Below, in pieces: positions 25,346 to 34,474 of a stretch of 64,000 nt of DNA. Position numbers and translations under genes: made by a program. The stretch spans positions 78,525 to 142,524 of the forward strand of contig JAHDBJ010000009.1 in NCBI GenBank assembly GCA_020630435.1, in the 5' to 3' direction. The stretch comes from Saprospiraceae bacterium. Its GTDB lineage: Bacteria > Bacteroidota > Bacteroidia > Chitinophagales > Saprospiraceae. The notes beneath the pieces were generated by a model. That model saw nothing but the letters and a program-made list of their open reading frames with translations, was not told the origin of the DNA and searched no databases. Positions within the stretch are counted from its first letter, which is position 1; each line of letters opens with the position of its first letter.

Positions 25346-27655
25346 TTACTCCAAGATCAATTTTTTTCGATGCTGTTTTTGGTTCGCATTAACTTCTAAA
25401 AAATAAACCCCTTTTGGTAAATGAGAAAGATTTATTCTATTGTTTTTAGGGCTAATACGTTCGATTAAACTGCCGTATAAGTCGAAAATATTAATCACGT
25501 CAATAGGTAAATTATTATCAGCTATGATAAACTCTCCACTAGAAGGGTTGGGGTATATTTTCAATACATCACTTTCTAGGGATAGTACTTCAATGTCAGA
25601 ATATTCAAATCGTCCATCAATATCAATTTGTTTCAATCGGTAGTACAAATTCCCTAGGGGAGGTACTCTATCAATGTATTCATATTTTTTAACTTCACTT
25701 GTCGTTCCAGCACCTTTAACCCATGCGATATTTCGCCATTCTTTTTGATTGGTACTTCTTTCTATTTCAAACCCTTTATTGTGGGTTTCTGAAACTGTTT
25801 GCCAAATTAGTTTTACATCTTTTCGGGAAGGAGTTGCTTCAAAATAAGTTAGTTCTACAGGAACAATAATATCTTTACAAATGGTAAAATAATCATCTGT
25901 ATTTCCCGAATCATCCAAAAACTGGACATTCATTTCTTGTCCATCGACTTCTACACAGAGTGAGCCTAATTCATTTAAAGACAAAAACATAGCATTATGA
26001 TCTAGAGGTCCACCAGTTGCTTTGCCAGAACTTCCAGCAGTAATATAAACTGCTCCTTCTCCTTCTTCTTCCCCTTCAATCGTTTTGCAGTAGATGCCAT
26101 CACCATCTATTCGACCATCACCATCGCCAGTTGTTCCTACAGTATGGATATTGGTATCAAAGGTGCTAGACACGCCGTAATGTCCATTCAAAAAATAAGA
26201 ACGTTCATAAGAATGGCTATGCCCGTTTAACACCAAATCGACACCATAATCCTCTAGTATTGGGAGGAAATTACCTCGCATTTCGATTGGGCGTGTTTCA
26301 AAATCAGAATCGTGGGAACCTCTACTATAGGCTGGATGATGCCAAATTGCGATTATCCAATCGGCTGTTGTATTTTGTAAATCATTCAAGCACCAATTGT
26401 ACATGGCACTTCCAACAGCTCGACTTTCATCGTAAGAATTTAAGACAATGACGTGTATATTTCCATAATCAAAGGAATAATAGGATTCTGTTCCCGAGGC
26501 AGTTCCTCCTGCTTCGGCACTTTTGGGGAAAGTGAAGATGTCGTAATAAACACCCGTTTGTGTAGAAGAGTTCGCAGAATGTCCATCATGGTTTCCTAAG
26601 GTTGACCACGAAACTGTTTTTTGTAACATATCTTCATACATCAATTCAAACATGGCTGCCTGGTATTCGGCATCTGTTCCATCATTATAAGCATTATCGC
26701 CTAAAAACAATATCATATCTGTATGATTGCTTCCAATATGGTTATAATAAGCATCTCTTACATTTCTTTGATTTGTGTTTTTCGTTCCAGGATCACCCAA
26801 TACCCATATTTTTGTAGGACGAGCAGTTCCTATTGTAGGAGACGTTTTAAAGTATAAATCGGTTTCGGCAGGACGTATGATGCCTCCAGCGTTTGCCAAA
26901 TTATAATAATAGACCGTTTCTGGAGCTAAACCTGTGATTTCTATACTGTGTTCCGTTTTGAGGGTCATATCAGAGGCGGAGTTGCTCAAGGTCGTTGGAG
27001 TAGTTCCATAATTTACAATAGATTGAGTAGGAGAATCCGTTCTCCATCGAATAGTCATCTCTCCCGAAGTACCTTGTTGTAAATAAGGTCCTCTAGGAAT
27101 ATCGATTCCTGTTTTTCCTTGTAACAAAAGGTTGAAGGTGATATCAGTACTGGTAGAAGAAACTTGATGAACCTCAACAGCTAAAACATTTGTTCCAGCC
27201 ACAAGTGTATTGGCAATATTATTGAATACCCATGCATTGGCACTTGAAGAAGCAAAGGTATTATAGTTAACAGCTCCCGAAGGCATATTTGAACGCCATA
27301 CTTCTACACCGTTAAGATAGACGATAGCACCATCGTCTCTTTTCAAATTGATATCCAAATTCAAATACGGAGTAGGATTAACAACATTGAATGTATTTCT
27401 AAAATATGCGGTATTTATACTACTGTTGATAACGGTATCTTCATCACCGTCCCCATACCCCAACTCCGCAGAACCTATTGACCAAGAACTGTCGTTGTAG
27501 CCAACCGACTTCCATGCCCCTGTTGGCTCGTTTCCAGCATCGTAATACTTCCAAGTATCCGAAACGGGAATTAAGGTTGTTTGAGCATAGGTAGTTATAT
27601 TTGGAAATATAAAAAGAATAAAAAATACCAGTTTTGTAGAGTTAGTTCTTGTCAT
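25346..27655 (-). CDS. Secreted purple-acid-type metallophosphoesterase with T9SS domain
   Basis: The 769-residue protein has a signal peptide (residues 1-24, ending TYAQ), a beta-sandwich domain (about 30-180, with LGYGDGDEDT), a purple acid phosphatase N-terminal fibronectin-like domain (about 188-275, from RGPYLQQG), and a calcineurin-like catalytic domain with VLGDPG, LFLGDNAYND, LGNHDG, IWHHPAY and LNGHSHSYER supplying the dinuclear metal ligands. A further fibronectin-like segment (VPVELTYFEA) and a type IX secretion sorting domain (IYPNPSSGEFII onward) end it. It likely releases phosphate from organic esters outside the cell. It is 5 bases downstream of the TPR gene at 27661, so the two form an operon. 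Confidence 0.94.
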   Translation of the reverse strand: MTRTNSTKLVFFILFIFPNITTYAQTTLIPVSDTWKYYDAGNEPTGAWKSVGYNDSSWSIGSAELGYGDGDEDTVINSSINTAYFRNTFNVVNPTPYLNLDINLKRDDGAIVYLNGVEVWRSNMPSGAVNYNTFASSSANAWVFNNIANTLVAGTNVLAVEVHQVSSTSTDITFNLLLQGKTGIDIPRGPYLQQGTSGEMTIRWRTDSPTQSIVNYGTTPTTLSNSASDMTLKTEHSIEITGLAPETVYYYNLANAGGIIRPAETDLYFKTSPTIGTARPTKIWVLGDPGTKNTNQRNVRDAYYNHIGSNHTDMILFLGDNAYNDGTDAEYQAAMFELMYEDMLQKTVSWSTLGNHDGHSANSSTQTGVYYDIFTFPKSAEAGGTASGTESYYSFDYGNIHVIVLNSYDESRAVGSAMYNWCLNDLQNTTADWIIAIWHHPAYSRGSHDSDFETRPIEMRGNFLPILEDYGVDLVLNGHSHSYERSYFLNGHYGVSSTFDTNIHTVGTTGDGDGRIDGDGIYCKTIEGEEEGEGAVYITAGSSGKATGGPLDHNAMFLSLNELGSLCVEVDGQEMNVQFLDDSGNTDDYFTICKDIIVPVELTYFEATPSRKDVKLIWQTVSETHNKGFEIERSTNQKEWRNIAWVKGAGTTSEVKKYEYIDRVPPLGNLYYRLKQIDIDGRFEYSDIEVLSLESDVLKIYPNPSSGEFIIADNNLPIDVINIFDLYGSLIERISPKNNRINLSHLPKGVYFLEVNANQKQHRKKLILE

Positions 27656-27660
27656 GATTA

Positions 27661-28479
27661 TTAAGTTTTAGGTTCTAGCTCGGTTATTTTTTTATGAAGC
27701 CGAATCATAGCTTTGGTTCTTTTTAATCTAGGGTGTAAGATATCGTAGGCTTCTTTGGCTTTCTTTAGGGCGATATTCGCTAATTTCAGTTGTTTCGATT
27801 CATATAAAAAGATAGCTTTTTCTAAATAAATACTTTCCGTTCTTTTGCTCATTGAGAGTACCTCATCATAAACTTTTAGGACACCTTGAATATCTTTTTT
27901 ATGTTTCAAATAATCCAGTTGTTGCTTTTTTAAAGAGAAGATATACGTTCCAAAATGATCTAAACCTTCTTCAATTACTCTTAAAGCATCATCAATAAAA
28001 TCGTCTCCTTTTGTAAAATAAGTATCAGAAAGTTGTAGAAAATTTTCAGGTCTCAAATCTGTGGCATTTTCAAGGACAAACCGAAAGGAAGAAATCGCCC
28101 GATCGAAGTTTTTGTTTTTCAAAAATAATGCGCCTCTGAGTTTATGAATTTTCACATCATTGGGTCTTTTCTCCAAAGCATATTGACTCTGTTTGATGCC
28201 CTTTTTATATTTTTTTAAGTGTAAATAATTCTCAGCTAGCCGAAAATTCAGTATTTCATTTTTATATCCTAAACGCCTAGCTTTTTTATAATCTTTATCC
28301 GCCTTATAATATTCAGAATGTTGAAAATATAATATTCCTCGTTCTAGGTAAAGTATAGCATTTTTGGGTGTTTCTTTTATCTCATCTGTTTTCATTTTTA
28401 TCCGACCATCTAGATCACCATGAGCAAGTAGAATAGTTGAAACCCAAAACACCAGAACAACTGTGCATGTATATTTCAT
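27661..28479 (-). CDS. Exported TPR-repeat protein
   Basis: A 272-residue protein with an N-terminal signal peptide (about residues 1-19, ending LLAHG) and about six tetratricopeptide repeats, such as AILYLERGILYFQHSEYYKA and the following helices. TPR arrays bind other proteins; no catalytic motif is seen. It is the first gene of a two-gene operon with the secreted metallophosphoesterase (5-base gap), so it may help that enzyme's folding or localisation, or simply be coexpressed. The pair lies between the two direct-repeat copies at 24873 and 28695. Confidence 0.88.
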   Translation of the reverse strand: MKYTCTVVLVFWVSTILLAHGDLDGRIKMKTDEIKETPKNAILYLERGILYFQHSEYYKADKDYKKARRLGYKNEILNFRLAENYLHLKKYKKGIKQSQYALEKRPNDVKIHKLRGALFLKNKNFDRAISSFRFVLENATDLRPENFLQLSDTYFTKGDDFIDDALRVIEEGLDHFGTYIFSLKKQQLDYLKHKKDIQGVLKVYDEVLSMSKRTESIYLEKAIFLYESKQLKLANIALKKAKEAYDILHPRLKRTKAMIRLHKKITELEPKT

Positions 28480-28694
28480 TCGTTATAAATTTAGGTAGTC
28501 AATACAAGTTTTGTTTTTTGGAGAGAATCAATATATAATATTTGAGTAATATAGTTTTTTTGTAATAAAAATAAAAGGATAGTATGGATTTTTTAAGGAC
28601 TACTCATAAAACCATTACCAAATACATTATTGTAAGATCGAATTTGATTATGAAGTCCTTTTACGATAGGCAATGAGATTTTTCCTAGAGTATC
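28480..28694. other. Intergenic region upstream of the TPR-phosphatase operon
   Basis: AT-rich, no gene seen. It must hold the promoter of the minus-strand operon, but no clear TAnnTTTG pair was identified. At 28695 it passes abruptly into the gene-end duplicate; no inverted repeat or target duplication was found at that junction. Confidence 0.4.
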
Positions 28695-29008
28695 TAATAT
28701 AAGGGCTTTTGGATTATTTTTAGCGATTGATAGCCAAGGACATATTTATCAGAAAAAACTAGATGGTACTAGGGGAGATAAAATTGGAAGAGTAGGACAA
28801 GCAATAGAGATGCGAGGGAATTCTTGCTCTACAGCATGGAACGATCCATCTTCTGGAAACTCCGATGAAGAATGTGTTAAAATCACCTTTAAGATTGACT
28901 ATGTTTTTGAGTAATATTCTATTTGAAAAGACCTATAAATAGGAAATAGGCAAAATAAAAACTGTCTGCATATCCAAGCTTTTGACTTGTGAAATGTAGA
29001 CAGTTTTT
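28695..29008 (+). repeat. Direct repeat copy 2 of the secreted-protein gene end
   Basis: Nearly identical to 24873-25180 (five differences in 219 coding bases, a few more including one inserted base in the 3' flank). Unlike copy 1 it keeps the complete terminator with its T run. Confidence 0.9.
28696..28914 (+). pseudogene. Truncated duplicate of the secreted-protein gene (C-terminal 72 codons)
   Basis: The frame is open from 28654 to the TAA at 28912-28914, but no ATG, GTG or TTG start precedes the homologous part, so it is an orphan gene end and not a working gene. It encodes the final domain of the 23731-25092 product (FLAIDSQGHIYQ to KIDYVFE) with two amino-acid changes (Leu to Phe at the start, Ala to Val near the end); the other three differences are silent. 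This pattern indicates recent origin by duplication or by recombination that lost the rest. Confidence 0.85.
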
Positions 29009-29009
29009 T
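28957..29009. terminator. Bidirectional terminator between the gene-end duplicate and fabH-like gene
   Basis: Arms AAAACTGTCTGCAT and ATGTAGACAGTTTT pair over 14 bases with one G-U wobble around a 22-nt loop; T runs lie on both strands. It can terminate the minus-strand KAS III gene that ends at 29037. The cognate hairpin of copy 1 has lost its T run to the inserted element. Confidence 0.75.
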
Positions 29010-29036
29010 ATTCAATCTTTTATTCAAGTAGGAGAA

Positions 29037-30086
29037 TTACCATTTAATCAATGCCGAAGCCCATGTGAATCCGCTACCAAAAGCGGCTAAACAGACTAAG
29101 TCACCATCTTTGACTAAGCCTTTTTCCCATGCTTCACAAAGAGCAATTGGTATAGATGCTGCAGTAGTATTCCCATATTTTTGGATATTATTATAAACTT
29201 GATCATCTTTTAATTTAAGAACTTTTTGAACAAATTGTGCAATTCTTAAATTTGCTTGATGTGGTACAAGGAGATTAATATCTGCAGGTGTATAACCATT
29301 GGTCTGTAGTGCTTCCATGATAACTTCAGGGAATTTTTTTACCGCAAACTTGAAAACAAACTGTCCATTCATATTGGGATAAAGATCTTCATCATCCCAC
29401 ATTTTTTGAGTTAGGAACATACCTCCAAACTCTTGATCGGGATAACCAAATTTTTCTCTATCACCATGTATGCCACAATGAGAACCAGGATTAATGTATG
29501 CTAGCTGTTCTGCGTGTTCCCCATCAGCATGTAGGTGAGTAGATAATATACCTTTCCCTTTTTCTTCTGTAGGTTGTATGACTACGGCACCTGCACCATC
29601 CCCAAAGATGACACTTACATTCCTTCCTCTTGTTGTAAAATCTAAGCCCATAGAATGTGCTTCCGAGCCGACAAGCAATACATTCTTATACATCCCTGTC
29701 TTTACAAATTGATCAGCTATAGAAAGACCATAGACAAAACCACTACATTGGTTTCTTATATCTAAAGCACCAATCCCAGGAATGCCCAGTTGACGTTGTA
29801 GAAGTACACCACTGCCAGGGAAATAATAATCAGGGCTGAGGGTGGCAAAAATGATAAAATCTATATCTTGCGGAGTGATGCCAGCACGCTCAATGGCAAT
29901 TTTGGCAGCTTCTGTCCCCATGGTAGACGTTGTTTCTTTATGACGTTCAATGTACCGTCTTTCTTCGATTCCTGTACGCTCAATGATCCATTCATTAGAA
30001 GTATCCATAACTCTAGTAAGATCATTGTTTGTGACAATTTTTTCAGGTACGTAGTATCCAATACCTGCAATCTTAGATTGTAGCAT
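29037..30086 (-). CDS. fabH: 3-oxoacyl-ACP synthase III family protein (FabH-like)
   Basis: KAS III enzymes condense an acyl-CoA with malonyl-ACP to start fatty acid synthesis. The 349-residue protein has the thiolase fold and full catalytic triad: Cys in RNQCSGFVYG, His in VPHQANLRI and Asn in KYGNTTAASIP, plus the GDGAGAVV glycine-rich motif. It is about 30 residues longer than E. coli FabH because of an insertion (roughly residues 195-235, containing HADGEHAEQLAYINPG), as in the Bacteroidota FabH subgroup. No fab or plsX genes are adjacent, so an accessory role, for example in branched-chain or secondary lipid synthesis, cannot be excluded. Confidence 0.92.
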   Translation of the reverse strand: MLQSKIAGIGYYVPEKIVTNNDLTRVMDTSNEWIIERTGIEERRYIERHKETTSTMGTEAAKIAIERAGITPQDIDFIIFATLSPDYYFPGSGVLLQRQLGIPGIGALDIRNQCSGFVYGLSIADQFVKTGMYKNVLLVGSEAHSMGLDFTTRGRNVSVIFGDGAGAVVIQPTEEKGKGILSTHLHADGEHAEQLAYINPGSHCGIHGDREKFGYPDQEFGGMFLTQKMWDDEDLYPNMNGQFVFKFAVKKFPEVIMEALQTNGYTPADINLLVPHQANLRIAQFVQKVLKLKDDQVYNNIQKYGNTTAASIPIALCEAWEKGLVKDGDLVCLAAFGSGFTWASALIKW

Positions 30087-30261
30087 TTTGGTTTATTTTT
30101 AATAACTTGCCTAGAATGGTAAAAATTAATAGCGTTATGGATTTTTTATTCTAAACAAGAGTGTTAATAAATCAATATTAGAGCATCTGCGAAATTGCGA
30201 TTTTATTATGACTTTTTAAAATAAAGAGGCGGTTAATTTCCTACGATTCAAATTTTAATGT

Positions 30262-30281
30262 ACTATTTTTATACAAATAGT
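30262..30281. promoter_or_regulatory. Inverted repeat upstream of the gene at 30306
   Basis: ACTATTT (30262-30268) and AAATAGT (30275-30281) form 7-bp arms, 8 bp if the flanking T/A is counted, around a 6-nt centre, ending 24 bases before the ATG. It could be an operator; no regulator is assigned. Confidence 0.3.
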
Positions 30282-30305
30282 ATGCTGAAAGAAAGCTAGA
30301 ATACT

Positions 30306-31562
30306 ATGAGAAAATACTTCTGTTTTATACTAATGATAATTGGTGGAACAACTATACTTATGGCTCAACAAGATTCTATTGAATTAAGAAAAGAAGCTCC
30401 AAATATATTCATTGATTGTGCATATTGTGATATAGCCTATTTTAAAAAAAATATCCAAATGATCAATTACGTTAGAGAATTGAGAGATGCTGATGTGTAT
30501 GTACAATTTACAAGTCAAGGTTCAGGAAGTGGGGGAGAAGTTTATGAGATTCATTTTGAAGGGCGGAAAGCATTTTTAAATCAAAACCATCTATTAAAAA
30601 TATCAATTCCTATTAATGCCTCTAATTATGAGCAGCGTACGATATTTATAAAAAACCTGAAAGCAGGCTTATTGCCTTATATTGCGCAGACACCCATTTT
30701 TGCACAAATTAACCTTTCTAATATTGATGTTCAAACGATAGAAACGACCGATACGGTAGAAGATAAATGGAATTATTGGGTTTATTCGGTCGGTTTGGAC
30801 GGTAGTATTTCAGGTGAAGATGCCTATCGCTTTTTAGATGCATCTGTTAATCTGACAGCAGATAGAGTGACAGAACAATGGAAACATTCCTTTGGTTTAA
30901 ATAATGTGTATAGTCAGAATAAATATTTTTTTGGAACAGAGGAAATTACATTGAAAACAGAAAGCTTTAACCTTCGAGGTTTTTCGGTCAAAAGTATTAA
31001 CGACCATTGGTCTGTAGGAGGAGCTTTTAGCTTATACTCTAATACCTTTAGTAACATCAAAGCGTCTTATGCCGTAGCACCTGCCTTAGAGTATAGTTTA
31101 TTCCCTTATGAAGAAGCATTTACCAAGCAATTAATATTTTCATACAAAATAAATACAGCTTATCAAGTCTATAGAGATTCAACTATCTTCGACAAAACAA
31201 AGGAGTTGCTTTTTCAGCAAGATTTGTTGATAAGTTATGACCAACAAGCGTCTTGGGGCTATTGGACGGCTTCCCTAGAAGGAGCAAGTTATTTACATGA
31301 TTTTTCTTTGTATAATCTTCGATTTTCTACAAGTTTAAACCTAAGACTTGCTAGAGGTTTATCTTTAAATTTATTTGGAAATATAGCCTTAGTACTAGAC
31401 CAAATTAGTCTTTCTAAAGAGGTCGCATCCCTAGAAGAAACACTACTACAAATTAGAGAAATCTCTAAAAATTACCGCTATAACGTCCGTATTGGTATCA
31501 ATTATACCTTTGGTTCAATTTATAGTAATGTGGTTAATCCGAGGTTTGATAAGACATTTTAA
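30306..31562 (+). CDS. Outer-membrane-like protein of unknown function
   Basis: The 418-residue product has a signal peptide (residues 1-20, ending LMAQ), then a conserved-looking domain starting FIDCAYCDIAYFKKNI and containing DADVYVQFTSQGSGSGGEVYEI, followed from about residue 155 by amphipathic beta strands ending NYTFGSIYSNVVNPRFDKTF. This looks like a short periplasmic domain joined to an outer membrane barrel. I have seen the FIDCxxCD...YVRDxxxADV pattern as an uncharacterised Bacteroidota family; no function is known to me. The two cysteines are spaced by two residues and may bind metal or form a disulphide. It is convergent with the RDD gene, with one base between stops. Confidence 0.8.
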   Translation: MRKYFCFILMIIGGTTILMAQQDSIELRKEAPNIFIDCAYCDIAYFKKNIQMINYVRELRDADVYVQFTSQGSGSGGEVYEIHFEGRKAFLNQNHLLKISIPINASNYEQRTIFIKNLKAGLLPYIAQTPIFAQINLSNIDVQTIETTDTVEDKWNYWVYSVGLDGSISGEDAYRFLDASVNLTADRVTEQWKHSFGLNNVYSQNKYFFGTEEITLKTESFNLRGFSVKSINDHWSVGGAFSLYSNTFSNIKASYAVAPALEYSLFPYEEAFTKQLIFSYKINTAYQVYRDSTIFDKTKELLFQQDLLISYDQQASWGYWTASLEGASYLHDFSLYNLRFSTSLNLRLARGLSLNLFGNIALVLDQISLSKEVASLEETLLQIREISKNYRYNVRIGINYTFGSIYSNVVNPRFDKTF

Positions 31563-31563
31563 A

Positions 31564-32142
31564 TTATTTTTTATAAATGCAGTATGTTTTTGCTAAATAA
31601 TCATGTAGACCTTTTTTTTGAGTGTTGAATACGATTACTATTATCGAAATGAGGGTTATAAATGAACTCAAAATTGCAAGAAACCATAAAACTGTCTTTT
31701 GATTTAGTCGTTGTAATTCTACTAGGGTAATAGATTGGTGAAAATCAGGATGATTATATAGCTGAATAGCTAAAAGAATTGCAAAAAAATCAGAAAACAT
31801 CCAAGGGATATAGCGGATAATCGCTTGACGCATCGTTATAGGCTTTAATTGTTTATCAACCACTTTAAGACTAAGCGCCATTTTTCCTAAGGTTGCACTA
31901 TACTGACTTTCCATAAAAGGTTTGTAAATAAAATGAAAAACTAATATAATTAAGGCAATTTCTAAGGATTTAAATGTAGTATCATTCCATTGTCCTACCA
32001 TCGTTAATGGGAGCAGGGCACAGCCATCTAGTAATGTTGCAAGTACACGCACCCAAAAACCAGCATAACGTATACTTGGTGTTGGGATGGAAGCTTGAAG
32101 ATTTTGATTGAAATCTTCGTCTAGAATTTGATTTTGATTCAT
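31564..32142 (-). CDS. RDD family membrane protein
   Basis: A 192-residue inner membrane protein with the RDD pattern: RYAGFWVRVLATLLDGCALLPL in the first span, and a cytoplasmic loop reading SATLGKMALSLKVVDKQLKPIT before the second half. Four membrane spans are visible. RDD proteins are poorly understood and some are linked to sodium/proton exchange. The gene lies 9 bases downstream of the Rieske oxygenase gene in the same direction, so the two are cotranscribed, though no functional link is evident. Confidence 0.88.
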   Translation of the reverse strand: MNQNQILDEDFNQNLQASIPTPSIRYAGFWVRVLATLLDGCALLPLTMVGQWNDTTFKSLEIALIILVFHFIYKPFMESQYSATLGKMALSLKVVDKQLKPITMRQAIIRYIPWMFSDFFAILLAIQLYNHPDFHQSITLVELQRLNQKTVLWFLAILSSFITLISIIVIVFNTQKKGLHDYLAKTYCIYKK

Positions 32143-32151
32143 AAGTAGAGC

Positions 32152-33240
32152 CTATTCTGTATTCATAAATTGAGCGACTAAACGATGAAAATGGTGAACG
32201 CCTTTTTCCATTGTTGGAGAAAAACGACCACTCTTGTAATAACGAGACTGAATACCAAATTGAACACTTTCTACAACCGCTTCGTCTTCCATTTCTGTTT
32301 GGTGCAATTGATTAACAGACCAATCTTCAATATTTTTTCCTTCGTAGAGATACGTTCTAAAACGAACTAGCGTTTTATCATAAGCTAACGGTTGAACAAC
32401 ATTTAAGGATAAGCCCCAAGGATAAAAATTGAACATGAGATTAGGGAAAATCCAATAATAATAGGCATATATATTCTTACCATAATCAGGACTTGAAGGC
32501 GGAATATCGAAACAGGGTTCACCTTCTTTTGCAACGCCTAATTGTAGATTACCATAATCAAATAATTCATAATCATATTCTTCAAAGGCTAGTGCTTCAT
32601 TCAAAGCAGGATGAACGAAAGGAATATGAAAACCTTCTAAATAATTATCACAATACAATGCCCAATTGGCATTTACCATATAATCTTGAGATGACGGCTC
32701 GTGAAAGGTCAGCTTGTCTAAAGGTAACCAGCTCAACCGTTCTTGCATAGGCCCAAAAACAGCATCAAAATCAACAGTTGGTTCTAGTGCAACAAATAAC
32801 ATTCCTGCCCATTCTTTGAAAGGAATTTTTGTTAAATCATCCTTTGGAGAAGGGAAGCCTTCTACTTTGTCAAATTCGGGCATACTTTTAAAAGAGCCAT
32901 CTAATCGAAAACATCGTCCATGATACATACAGCTTAACATACGCTGCTTTTTTGCTTCTTCTACTACGATTTTACCTCGATGGGTACATACATTGGAGAG
33001 ACAATGCATTTGGTTTTCTTTATCTTTTGTGAAAACCAAAGGTTCATCTAATACGTTTTTTAAAAAAGTGAAAGGATAGGTATCCATTGGTTTATTGACA
33101 ACTGAAGCATCGGCAACATACTGCCAAGTCCTAGCAAAAATATATTCTTGACTTTTTTCAAAAGAAGGTCTAATTTTATAAAAAGCAGAAGGTAAAGTAC
33201 TTGCTTTTTCAATTTGGGTTTCGATCTCCAGTTTTTTCAT
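32152..33240 (-). CDS. Rieske [2Fe-2S] non-haem iron oxygenase, alpha subunit type
   Basis: The 362-residue protein has an N-terminal Rieske domain (Cys85, His87, Cys104, His107 in CTHRG and CMYHG) and a C-terminal catalytic domain with the mononuclear iron motif in DNYLEGFHIPFVH (His205 and His210, bridging Asp198 upstream). This is the ring-hydroxylating oxygenase/choline-monooxygenase superfamily. Substrate cannot be read from the sequence, and no reductase or ferredoxin gene is nearby. The ATG at 33240 is chosen over a TTG two codons upstream. The gene is divergent from an AlkB-type monooxygenase at 33410, with 169 bases between. Confidence 0.92.
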   Translation of the reverse strand: MKKLEIETQIEKASTLPSAFYKIRPSFEKSQEYIFARTWQYVADASVVNKPMDTYPFTFLKNVLDEPLVFTKDKENQMHCLSNVCTHRGKIVVEEAKKQRMLSCMYHGRCFRLDGSFKSMPEFDKVEGFPSPKDDLTKIPFKEWAGMLFVALEPTVDFDAVFGPMQERLSWLPLDKLTFHEPSSQDYMVNANWALYCDNYLEGFHIPFVHPALNEALAFEEYDYELFDYGNLQLGVAKEGEPCFDIPPSSPDYGKNIYAYYYWIFPNLMFNFYPWGLSLNVVQPLAYDKTLVRFRTYLYEGKNIEDWSVNQLHQTEMEDEAVVESVQFGIQSRYYKSGRFSPTMEKGVHHFHRLVAQFMNTE

Positions 33241-33409
33241 CTTCAATAGTATTTTATAAATTTACGCCAACAATATAAGCAAACCCCTAAAATTATCTAT
33301 TTTAAAAAACTATGAAACATCCATGATTAAATAATTTTAAACACACAGGGAAATTTATTTCATCATGGGAAGTTCCATCTGACCTTAAACATAAACTAAA
33401 AATAAACAG

Positions 33410-34471
33410 ATGAAATTACTATATAGAGATTTTAAATATCTAATTGCGTATATCTTACCACTATCTGTAGTATTTGCTATTTATCAAAAAGGTTTTTTTT
33501 CTTTTTCTGGAGTTTTACTCGGTTTTGGAATCCTTCCTATGCTTGAGTTATTCTTCCCTGCTTGGGAAGATAATTTAGATGACACAGAAGAAGAAAGTCA
33601 ATTATCTAAAATAATTTTTGATATTTTATTATATTTAAATGTACCTCTTTTGTGGAGTATTATCATCTATTATCTACATACAGTTACAAGTTACTCTTTA
33701 GCGACCTACGAGTTTGTTGGAATGACCTTAAGTACGGGGGTTATTTGTGGAACAATTGGTATCAATGTAGCCCATGAATTAGGGCATCGATCAACTTGGT
33801 ATGAACAATTAATGGCGAAGATGCTCTTATTGTCCGCACATTATACTCACTTTATTATTGAACATAATAGAGGACACCATAAAAATGTTGCAACAGAAAT
33901 TGATCCTGCTTCTGCTAGGTTTAATGAGCCAGTATTTGCTTTTGTTTTTCGTTCTGTATTGGGCAGTTATAGAAGTGCATGGCATTTAGAAAATAAAAGA
34001 TTACAACGTTTGTCCTTACCAGCGTTTCATTATAAAAATGAGATGCTACGATTTTTAATTGTCCATATATTGTATTTTGTAACAATATTTTTATTCTTCT
34101 CTTGGAAAGGATTATTGGCTGCTTTGTTAATAGGAATTGTAGGTTTTGTTTTGCTAGAAACAGTCAATTATATTGAACATTATGGTTTGAGAAGAAAACA
34201 ACTTCCTTCTGGTCGATACGAACCTGTACAACCGCATCATTCATGGAATTCTAACCATGAATTGGGACGTATATTTTTATATGAACTAACACGGCATTCG
34301 GATCATCATTATAAAGCCAATCGGAAATATCAGATTTTACGACATTTCAATGAGTCGCCACAATTGCCTTATGGTTATACTCCATCCATGTTGATGGCAT
34401 GGTTTCCTCCACTTTGGTTTTGGCGAATGAATCCACTTGTAAAGCATTTTAATCAACAAGTAAATCGTTAA
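33410..34471 (+). CDS. alkB: AlkB-type alkane/fatty acyl monooxygenase
   Basis: A 353-residue integral membrane di-iron monooxygenase. The AlkB histidine boxes are all present: HELGHR (His122, His126), EHNRGHH (152-157), NYIEHYGL (His257) and RHSDHH (296-300). The segment GHHKNVATEIDPASAR matches the AlkB-specific block after box 2, separating it from ordinary desaturases. Four to six membrane spans surround the boxes. AlkB hydroxylates terminal carbons of alkanes using rubredoxin; no rubredoxin gene is in the window. At 353 residues it is shorter than the roughly 400 of Pseudomonas AlkB. It is divergent from a Rieske oxygenase. Confidence 0.9.
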   Translation: MKLLYRDFKYLIAYILPLSVVFAIYQKGFFSFSGVLLGFGILPMLELFFPAWEDNLDDTEEESQLSKIIFDILLYLNVPLLWSIIIYYLHTVTSYSLATYEFVGMTLSTGVICGTIGINVAHELGHRSTWYEQLMAKMLLLSAHYTHFIIEHNRGHHKNVATEIDPASARFNEPVFAFVFRSVLGSYRSAWHLENKRLQRLSLPAFHYKNEMLRFLIVHILYFVTIFLFFSWKGLLAALLIGIVGFVLLETVNYIEHYGLRRKQLPSGRYEPVQPHHSWNSNHELGRIFLYELTRHSDHHYKANRKYQILRHFNESPQLPYGYTPSMLMAWFPPLWFWRMNPLVKHFNQQVNR

Positions 34472-34474
34472 GCC

